Shown here: piece by piece, positions 26,524 to 32,678 of the stretch
Layout of the letters: every line of letters starts with the position of its first letter
Numbering within the stretch: the stretch's first letter is position 1
Source: Bacteroidales bacterium
GTDB lineage: Bacteria > Bacteroidota > Bacteroidia > Bacteroidales > UBA932
Reading direction: 5' to 3'
DNA: 64,000 nt
Assembly: GCA_017631875.1 (NCBI GenBank)
Contig: JAGBSL010000015.1
Location: 1-64,000, forward strand
Position numbers and translations under genes: made by a program
The notes under the pieces: generated by a model
Database searches by the model: none
What the model saw: the letters and a program-made list of their open reading frames with translations, nothing else
What the model was told of the DNA's origin: nothing

Positions 26524-28097
26524 TAGAATGAAGTTGTGATGCTGAAGTTAGCTCCTGTGTACTGAGGGATCTGACGGCATACTCCACCAGAGCAGATGAA
26601 TCCGTCCTTGTAGCGGCCGTAACCGGCTGCAAGGCGTGTGCGTCCCTTAGTGTAGCTTACACCTACATTATAATAGTGCATCTTTGTAGAACCGTGGTTA
26701 TACATGTCGCTTCCCCAGATGCTCCAGTGTGGCGCAAAGTTCACCTCGAGGAGAGCTGCCATCCAGTCCTTCTTGTCCTCCTTGGTCGCAAGGTACTGAA
26801 GCTCCAGACGAGTAGAGAATGTCGGAGTCCACTTGTAGAGGAGGTCAGCCACTACGATATTCGAGAGCCATGTGGTCTTGAAGTTACCGTATGTAGGGTT
26901 ATATTCCTGCATCGAGTACATGAGGACCATCTTGAACTCCTTAGTCCACTGCTTCTCCACGTCAAAGCTGAAGTCACGGAAAAGAAGATTACCCGGCTTT
27001 GCAGTGCCTTCCTGTGCGATAGTGTAGTATGTAGAGAAGTTAGCATGTACCTTCATTCCTCTCTTACCACCGATCTTGGTGCCGCGACGGAAGTTGTAGA
27101 ATGCATCAAGCTGTCCACCGATCTCACCGCTGTTGAAAGCGATCGAAGACTCGTCTCCAACCTGCGGATTGTATGGATGGAGAGTAGTCAGCATATATGT
27201 GTACTGAGTACTCATTGCAGGCACGTATGAGATGAGGTTTGCTGTCGAAAGCGACCTTGAAGAAATCTTCTGGCCCATCCACTCGAGACGACGTCCTGTG
27301 AGGGTCACGCCAAGACCTCTGCCGTTATAGCCGAGCTCTACGAGCTGTGCATTACCTCTCTTGAGCTGCATTGCAACGAGCTTCTTGCCGAGGTCGACAT
27401 ACTCTCCCTTCGCAAAGAAACCATTCCAGTCGAAGTTCAAGCGGCCTGAGTAACCTACTGTACTAGCCTTTCCGCCCGCCTCTTCAGCATCGATCGAGAT
27501 CTTCTCATATCTGTTCAGAACCGATCCTTCGAGAGAAAGGAGTACATCATTCCAACCGATGATGTTTGAAAGAGATACGCTGAGGTCAGCTCCTCTAACC
27601 TGGGTCTCGGAAAGCTCCATTCCAAGTCGAGGCATACCCCACATGGCCTTGAAGGCGATCTTATCCTCCCAGTTGTATGCGAAGCGTGCTCCCATGATGG
27701 CATTGTTCATACCAAGAAGCCTGTCCTCCCAGCTACGGAAAAGAAGACCGCTACCGAACTGATCGTAGAATGTACCTGCTGTGATCTGGAAATCCTCGTC
27801 CTTCCAGTTCACATACATGTTGCTGAGAGCAAACTTATTAAGTTCGCCCGGATATCCGATCAGAGCCGGATAGTATCCCTCCATCTGCAGACCGGCAGAG
27901 AAGTTTCCGTTGTAATAGTCAAGCTTGAGGTAGTTGTTTGAACCGAAGCTGTCGTCACCAGGGGTGAACTTGTTTGCCTCATCCTTTACGTAGATGTGGT
28001 CGTTTGTCTCGAAGCTTCCTGTGAGGTAACCCTTTTCCTGCGCTGATACCGAAACCGCAGCCGCAGCAAAGGCCATGATGATAAACAGTCTTTTCAT
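26523..28097 (-). CDS. DUF6029-family outer-membrane beta-barrel protein
   Basis: 524 residues from the ATG at 28097; a GTG one codon upstream is less likely. A cleavable signal ends near VSVSAQEKG, so it is not a lipoprotein. The mature chain is a succession of amphipathic strands (LKLDYYNGNFSAGLQMEGYY, FQITAGTFYDQFGSGLLFRSW, RTRLAAGYGRYKDGF) and ends in a terminal Phe (FSITTSF), as expected for a BAM-inserted barrel. The motif GTFYDQFGSGL is characteristic of DUF6029 proteins. Function of the family is unknown. It is the second gene of the redox operon, between a TlpA-like protein and three Omp28 proteins, which suggests a shared outer-membrane assembly. Confidence 0.85.
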   Translation of the reverse strand: MKRLFIIMAFAAAAVSVSAQEKGYLTGSFETNDHIYVKDEANKFTPGDDSFGSNNYLKLDYYNGNFSAGLQMEGYYPALIGYPGELNKFALSNMYVNWKDEDFQITAGTFYDQFGSGLLFRSWEDRLLGMNNAIMGARFAYNWEDKIAFKAMWGMPRLGMELSETQVRGADLSVSLSNIIGWNDVLLSLEGSVLNRYEKISIDAEEAGGKASTVGYSGRLNFDWNGFFAKGEYVDLGKKLVAMQLKRGNAQLVELGYNGRGLGVTLTGRRLEWMGQKISSRSLSTANLISYVPAMSTQYTYMLTTLHPYNPQVGDESSIAFNSGEIGGQLDAFYNFRRGTKIGGKRGMKVHANFSTYYTIAQEGTAKPGNLLFRDFSFDVEKQWTKEFKMVLMYSMQEYNPTYGNFKTTWLSNIVVADLLYKWTPTFSTRLELQYLATKEDKKDWMAALLEVNFAPHWSIWGSDMYNHGSTKMHYYNVGVSYTKGRTRLAAGYGRYKDGFICSGGVCRQIPQYTGANFSITTSF

Positions 28098-28121
28098 CAC
28101 TGTAAAATTTTAGGAATGAGA

Positions 28122-28607
28122 TTACTTAGAGCACTTCTTGATAGCCTCGAAAAGTTCAAGCTCGTTACCAGGCACATAAGAAGTGTGCGAATAAACGACC
28201 TTGCCCTTTGCATCAAGAACGAACACGTGAGGAACCACAGAAACATTCATGGCACGCATGAAATCCTGGTTCTTGTCGAAAAGAAGAGTGTATTCCTCTC
28301 CCCATCCGCGTCCTTCAGCGAAAGACTTAGCCTTAGCAAGAAGACGGCTGTCATCAGTAGAAACCGCAACGACGCGGAACTCTACTTCCTCAAGCCAATC
28401 AGGAAGAGCGTCATAGATAGCATCAAGCTCACGGATGCATGGCTTGCACGATGTAGACCAGAAAGACACGATCATAGGTGTGCCCTCTGCAAGAAGGGTC
28501 TTTGTGTTGACCGCCTCACCCTTAGAGTTTTCAACGGTTACTGATGGAACCTGCGCTGCTGCAACAGCAGAAATAAGGAGTGCAAGACTCAGAAGAAAAT
28601 TTCTCAT
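28122..28607 (-). CDS. Small TlpA/ResA-like periplasmic thioredoxin
   Basis: 161 residues. A Sec signal (LALLISAVAAAQ) without a lipobox Cys indicates a soluble periplasmic protein. The single thioredoxin-like domain has SFWSTSCKPCIRELDAIY, with C54 and C57, and VPHVFVLDAKGKVVYSH, including the cis-Pro loop VVPH. First gene of the seven-gene operon, 24 bases before the DUF6029 gene. It is a plausible soluble electron carrier for the lipoprotein thioredoxins encoded after it (inference). The length is typical of stand-alone TlpA-like proteins. Confidence 0.92.
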   Translation of the reverse strand: MRNFLLSLALLISAVAAAQVPSVTVENSKGEAVNTKTLLAEGTPMIVSFWSTSCKPCIRELDAIYDALPDWLEEVEFRVVAVSTDDSRLLAKAKSFAEGRGWGEEYTLLFDKNQDFMRAMNVSVVPHVFVLDAKGKVVYSHTSYVPGNELELFEAIKKCSK

Positions 28608-28665
28608 ATTATTTGGTACTTATGTTTATTACTACACAATATGTCACAATAGTGTATATTACGGA

Positions 28666-28696
28666 CAAAAGTACTCAATAATATTCTTTCCGCAAA
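28666..28696 (-). promoter_or_regulatory. -33/-7 promoter of the redox/lipoprotein operon
   Basis: On the minus strand TTTG at 28693-28696 and TACTTTTG at 28666-28673 are separated by 19 bases. This fits the Bacteroidota promoter (-33 TTTG, -7 TAnnTTTG). The start codon at 28607 lies about 58 bases downstream. The -33 element abuts the stop codon of folP, so the operon has its own promoter immediately after folP. Confidence 0.8.
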
Positions 28697-28698
28697 AA

Positions 28699-29520
28699 TT
28701 ATTTGGACAAGATGCGATAAAGTGACAACGTTCTCACCGCTTCGGACACATCATGTACGCGCAGAATATCCACTCCGTTCTGCAGAGCGGCAAGATGAAG
28801 CACCTGAGTGGCGGGAAGAGAATCTTCTGGAGAAATACTCAGATACTTATAAATGAAGCTTTTACGAGACAATCCGACCAGAATGCGCGGAGAATTGCCA
28901 TGACATGTACGAACAGCCTTCAGTTCACCAAGACGTCTGATCAGTTCGTAATTCTGTCCGACGGTCTTGGCAAAGCCGATGCCGGGGTCGAGAATCCAGT
29001 CCTTTATGCCGAAGGAGTCAGCTTTGGCAGAGAAATCATCAAAATAAGACTTGACTTCTGCAACAACGTCCTGATAATCAGTCATCTGCTGCATGGTCTG
29101 GGAGTTACCGCGCTTATGCATGGCGATATATGCCAACCCCAACTCCCCCACTGCCGGAAGCATATCGGGATCATCTTCTCCTGCAGAAATGTCGTTGACG
29201 ATAAAATCCCCTATTAGATCATACGCATTGCGCACTACTGACGCCCAGTATGTATCTATTGACAGGCGAGCATGGGGGAAAGCCTCCTTTACCGCCTTCA
29301 GGACAGGTTCCAGACGGCGCCACTCTTCTTCGGCTCCTACAGGAACAGAACCCGGACGGGTCGAGCAAGCCCCAATATCGATCATATCAGCACCTTCCTC
29401 AAGCAGAAGAGACACACGCTTCAGGGCAGCCACAACATCCACGCAGCGGCTCTCTGCGAAATAAGAGTCGTCCGTCAGATTGACTATGCCCATTATGTCT
29501 ATGTTCCTGTTCTTGTCCAT
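28699..29520 (-). CDS. folP: Dihydropteroate synthase
   Basis: 273 residues. Catalyses condensation of 6-hydroxymethyl-dihydropterin diphosphate with p-aminobenzoate in folate synthesis, in the cytosol. Motifs in order are IMGIVNLTDDSY (residues 9-20), DIGACSTRPGS, LSIDTYWASV, NDISAGEDD, WILDPGIGFAKT and ILVGLSRKSFI, ending with RVHDVSEAVR. Two signature positions differ from the usual NVTPDSF and GGEST: here NLTDDSY and GACST. The start is the only well-placed Met. It is a single gene, divergent from tmk and just upstream of the redox operon promoter. Confidence 0.96.
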   Translation of the reverse strand: MDKNRNIDIMGIVNLTDDSYFAESRCVDVVAALKRVSLLLEEGADMIDIGACSTRPGSVPVGAEEEWRRLEPVLKAVKEAFPHARLSIDTYWASVVRNAYDLIGDFIVNDISAGEDDPDMLPAVGELGLAYIAMHKRGNSQTMQQMTDYQDVVAEVKSYFDDFSAKADSFGIKDWILDPGIGFAKTVGQNYELIRRLGELKAVRTCHGNSPRILVGLSRKSFIYKYLSISPEDSLPATQVLHLAALQNGVDILRVHDVSEAVRTLSLYRILSK

Positions 29521-29547
29521 ATCGAGGGAACAAAAATAGTAAAAAGA

Positions 29548-29572
29548 TTTCTCGACTTCGCTCGAAATGACA
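29548..29572. repeat. Short dispersed intergenic repeat (TCGACTTCGCTCGAAATGAC type)
   Basis: The folP-tmk space contains TTTCTCGACTTCGCTCGAAA, an imperfect palindrome followed by TGACA. A related element (ACGTCGCTACGTTCCTCGCA, followed by ATGACG) occurs at 41583-41616. The common skeleton is a short stem with CTTCG- or CTACG-type centre ending in ATGAC, which suggests a dispersed extragenic element. Two copies only are visible here. Confidence 0.45.
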
Positions 29573-29581
29573 GTTTTTGTT

Positions 29582-29589
29582 TAACTTTG
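29582..29589 (+). promoter_or_regulatory. -7 promoter element TAACTTTG of tmk
   Basis: Exact match to TAnnTTTG, 23 bases upstream of the tmk start codon. No well-spaced TTTG -33 element is seen. Confidence 0.6.
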
Positions 29590-29612
29590 TATGATACCCT
29601 AAAATCATTTTT

Positions 29613-30296
29613 ATGCTAGTAGTACTTGAAGGACTGGACGGCGCAGGCAAGTCGACCCAGGTAAAGAAACTCAGACAATATCTCGAAGAGGTCTTCGGAA
29701 GCCTCGAATACATACATTTTCCACGATATGACGCTCCGGTTTACGGAGAGCTTATAAGCCGTTTCCTCCGTGGAGACTTCGGCTCTAACGAGGCCGTGCA
29801 TCCACAGCTGGTGGCGCTCCTCTTTGCAGAAGACCGCCACGGCGCCGCTCCGGAAATGAAACGCACGCTTCAGGCCGGAGGCACAGTGCTGCTTGACAGA
29901 TATGTTTACTCCAACATCGCATACCAGTGCGCGAAACTTAAGTCAGCAGAGGAAGCCGACGACCTCAGGGAATGGATCTTCAACACAGAGTACGGTCAGT
30001 TCGACCTCCCCGTACCCGACCTCAACATCTTCCTTGACGTCCCTATCGGATTCGTGGAGTCCAAGCTCAAGAGCCAGCGCGGCGGAGCCGACAGAGAGTA
30101 TCTGGAGGGCGCCCAGGATATCCACGAGGCAGACATACAGTTCCAGATCAAGGTCCGCGACATCTACAGGAAGCAGTGCGAGCGTGACCCGAAGTTCATC
30201 CGTATAGATTGCTCAGACGAAAACGGCCAGATGCTGCCTCCTGACGCGATTTTTGCAAAGATCAAGGCTGCAGTGGACGCTGCGATAAACAGATAA
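29613..30296 (+). CDS. tmk: Thymidylate kinase
   Basis: 227 residues. Phosphorylates dTMP to dTDP with ATP in the cytosol. The P-loop GLDGAGKST is at residues 7-15, the DRY-type motif LLDRYVYSNIAYQ at about 93-105, and the LID-like segment QRGGADREY at about 153-161. Length is slightly above the usual 205-215. It is followed four bases later by the DoxX/MauE-like gene, so the two are probably co-transcribed from the promoter at 29582. Confidence 0.96.
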   Translation: MLVVLEGLDGAGKSTQVKKLRQYLEEVFGSLEYIHFPRYDAPVYGELISRFLRGDFGSNEAVHPQLVALLFAEDRHGAAPEMKRTLQAGGTVLLDRYVYSNIAYQCAKLKSAEEADDLREWIFNTEYGQFDLPVPDLNIFLDVPIGFVESKLKSQRGGADREYLEGAQDIHEADIQFQIKVRDIYRKQCERDPKFIRIDCSDENGQMLPPDAIFAKIKAAVDAAINR

Positions 30297-30300
30297 AGAC

Positions 30301-31476
30301 ATGAGATACCTTCTTCTGCGCCTTAAGCGCTTCTGCGGTTTCATCACCGGAATGGTGTTCTTCCTTTCAGGCATCGTCAAGCTCATGGACCCGGTAGGGG
30401 CAGGGCTTGTGATGAAGGAATACTATGACTTCCTGCACCTTGGTTTCCTTGCGTTCTCGTCAAAGATGATGGGAGTGGCATTCGCATTGGCCGAGACGCT
30501 GGTGGGAGTCGCCCTGATTACAGGAGTATGGCGCAAAACTACCGCCATGATTGCCCTTGTCATGCAGGGATTCTTCACCTTCCTGACGCTGCTCCTTGTG
30601 ATCTTCAACCCACAGATGGACTGCGGCTGCTTCGGCGAAGCCATCCACCTTACCCACTGGCAGACATTCTTCAAGAACATAATCCTGCTGGCGCTTCTCC
30701 TTATATATTATATCCCAAGCAAGCATCTCGGCATAACGAAAAAGAAGAAATATATCTCGTTTGCGCTCGTGACAGTATCTGTCCTCGCATTCACGGGGTA
30801 CTCGCTCAGATACATTCCGCTTATAGATTTTACGGCATATAAGCCGGGGACTGAACTTCAGGCAGGTGCAAGCGTGAATGCAGACGAGATTTATGAGTCG
30901 GTATTCACATACGAAAAGGACGGAGTCACTGAGGAATTCACTCTGGGACATCTGCCAGACTCGACATGGACATTCGTAAGCGTTGATACCAGACTCAAAG
31001 AAGGCCATGACGATGCGCTTGCAGAGCTATCCTTCTATAATCCGGAAACGGAAGAATACATGGACACTCTTGCCATCGAGGGTAAGGTCATGGTCGTTTC
31101 CGTATACGACACGAAAATGAGGCAAAGGAAATGGAAGAAGACTGAAAGCCTCATAGCCAGAGTCGAAGCGGCCGGTTTCAAGACTCTGCTATTGTGTGCC
31201 GAAACGGCTGACATTCCTGAGCAGCTTAAAGCGAAAGCATTCATTTCCGACTACAAGACACTCATCAGCATGAACCGCTCCAACGGAGGTATCACCTACT
31301 TCTATAATGGACAGCTTATAAGGAAATGGGCTGCCGCAAACACTCCTTCAGCAGAAGAGCTGAAACAGATTGCAGAATCAGACGCAACTGAAGTCTTCAT
31401 AGACCATGAAAGCAAAGGAAGCCTCGTCTTCCAAGGCTTCCTTCTATATGTTTTTGCTGTAATGCTATTATTATAA
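30301..31476 (+). CDS. BT_3928-type DoxX/MauE-like membrane protein with periplasmic redoxin-like domain
   Basis: 391 residues. Four membrane segments (about 10-30, 53-72, 78-99, 120-140) form a DoxX/MauE-like domain containing MDCGCFGE. Its CGC motif is found in MauE-like proteins linked with disulfide chemistry. A fifth segment near 150-170 is followed by an extracytoplasmic domain (about 190-365) that resembles a thioredoxin-like fold (KVMVVSVYDTK, GITYFYNGQLIRKWA) but has no CxxC. A last membrane segment closes the chain (GFLLYVFAVMLLL). Family function is not established. Given the nearby array of CxxC lipoproteins, a role in moving reducing equivalents across the membrane is possible but unproven. 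Confidence 0.85.
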   Translation: MRYLLLRLKRFCGFITGMVFFLSGIVKLMDPVGAGLVMKEYYDFLHLGFLAFSSKMMGVAFALAETLVGVALITGVWRKTTAMIALVMQGFFTFLTLLLVIFNPQMDCGCFGEAIHLTHWQTFFKNIILLALLLIYYIPSKHLGITKKKKYISFALVTVSVLAFTGYSLRYIPLIDFTAYKPGTELQAGASVNADEIYESVFTYEKDGVTEEFTLGHLPDSTWTFVSVDTRLKEGHDDALAELSFYNPETEEYMDTLAIEGKVMVVSVYDTKMRQRKWKKTESLIARVEAAGFKTLLLCAETADIPEQLKAKAFISDYKTLISMNRSNGGITYFYNGQLIRKWAAANTPSAEELKQIAESDATEVFIDHESKGSLVFQGFLLYVFAVMLLL

Positions 31477-31479
31477 ACA

Positions 31480-31539
31480 GTTTGAATACAAGTAAAAAAA
31501 AGAGGCCCTCGAGCCTCTTTTTTTTACTTGTATTCAAAC
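31480..31539. terminator. Bidirectional terminator, perfect 27-bp-arm palindrome
   Basis: Arms 31480-31506 and 31513-31539 are exact reverse complements around a CCTCGA loop. GAGGC stems are flanked by A8 and T8 runs, giving a U-tract terminator on either strand. The outer part of the right arm is the last codons (FEYK-stop) of the omp28 gene at 31524, mirrored after the gene at 30301. Confidence 0.93.
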
Positions 31540-32678
31540 GGAGTCACGCCGTTGATAGGGCAGTCTATTGCGTTTACAACCTGATAGCCGCCAAATCCGT
31601 CTGACATGCTCACGAATACAACCATGTGAAGTTTGTCATTGTTGCGCTCTGGCCAAGCGATACCGCCGTTGATCTCACCCTTCTCTGTTCCATAAGCCCA
31701 GATATCCTCAAGGAGCCATGAAATCATTGTGTCTGCAGTCTCACCAGCCTTGATGTCAGCAACCGGAATTCCATAGAATGAATTCTTGTACTGAGCGTCG
31801 ATATAGCGGATAACGTTATCGTGATTGTGCATCCAGTCCGCAGAAGCGTTTGTCTGCTTTGCATAGATACCGTCCTCGAGAAGGAACGCACCCACACGGT
31901 AAGACGAAGCGACCTTAGCCTTTACTGTCACCTTAGCTACCACCTTATCATCCTGAAGCGTTGCATTGACTGCAATACCTGGCGCTGTAGCCGCCTTGGC
32001 TGCATGAAGCTCCTTGATGATCGATTTCATCGCAGTACGGTCCGAAGGGAGCTTGTCAAGATCAAGCTTCACGGTAGGATAACCTGTGATCATGCTGAAG
32101 TCCTCGAAATCCTGATTGTGGATGTAGCATGGATCTGCGACACCTCCGACAAGACCTGAATGGCACTCAGTCATGATTACCAGCTCAGCAACTGATGCAT
32201 CTGACTCCACCTCATGAAGAATGGTCTTCATTGCAGGGCATGCACTGCAACCTACAGTAGTGAACTCTGTAAGGAGTACTCTTGCCTTGAAGTCAGTACT
32301 TTCAGGCTTTGGATCAGCCGGAGTCTCAGGGATAGCAATGTCAATTGCCTTGATTGTGATCGTCTCCGAGTTGTAAGTACCATAGTTTGCCCAGATCTTA
32401 TACTCACCGACTGTTGTAGTCGAGAACTTGAAATCCGAGATCTGCATCACATTGTTCTTGCCGTCAAAGAAGGTCACGCCTTCCTTGATCTCCTCACCGT
32501 CCAATGTAACAATGAGAGTAGCATAATCTCCGTCGAAAGTCTGGATGAGGTTCTTGTCTGCAACAAGCTTGAGAGTCTTCTTGCCGGTTGAGCCATCACC
32601 GTTATCCACCGTACCTCCGCAAGAGATAAGCATCACTGCTGCCATGAGCAGTGATGCATATTTGATAATTCCATTCAT
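31524..32678 (-). CDS. Omp28-related lipoprotein with thioredoxin-like CSAC site
   Basis: 384 residues with a lipoprotein signal ending at C20 (LISCGG). An Ig-like beta domain (about 33-115) precedes ARVLLTEFTTVGCSACPAMK, with C144 and C147. GYPTVKLDLD gives the cis-Pro loop. The C-terminal half resembles that of the Omp28 proteins at 12873 and 16452 (YRVGAFLLEDGIYAKQ, NAIDCPINGVTPFEYK). It is co-transcribed with the large lipoprotein upstream (TAATG overlap). The 3' codons form one arm of the bidirectional terminator. Confidence 0.88.
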   Translation of the reverse strand: MNGIIKYASLLMAAVMLISCGGTVDNGDGSTGKKTLKLVADKNLIQTFDGDYATLIVTLDGEEIKEGVTFFDGKNNVMQISDFKFSTTTVGEYKIWANYGTYNSETITIKAIDIAIPETPADPKPESTDFKARVLLTEFTTVGCSACPAMKTILHEVESDASVAELVIMTECHSGLVGGVADPCYIHNQDFEDFSMITGYPTVKLDLDKLPSDRTAMKSIIKELHAAKAATAPGIAVNATLQDDKVVAKVTVKAKVASSYRVGAFLLEDGIYAKQTNASADWMHNHDNVIRYIDAQYKNSFYGIPVADIKAGETADTMISWLLEDIWAYGTEKGEINGGIAWPERNNDKLHMVVFVSMSDGFGGYQVVNAIDCPINGVTPFEYK

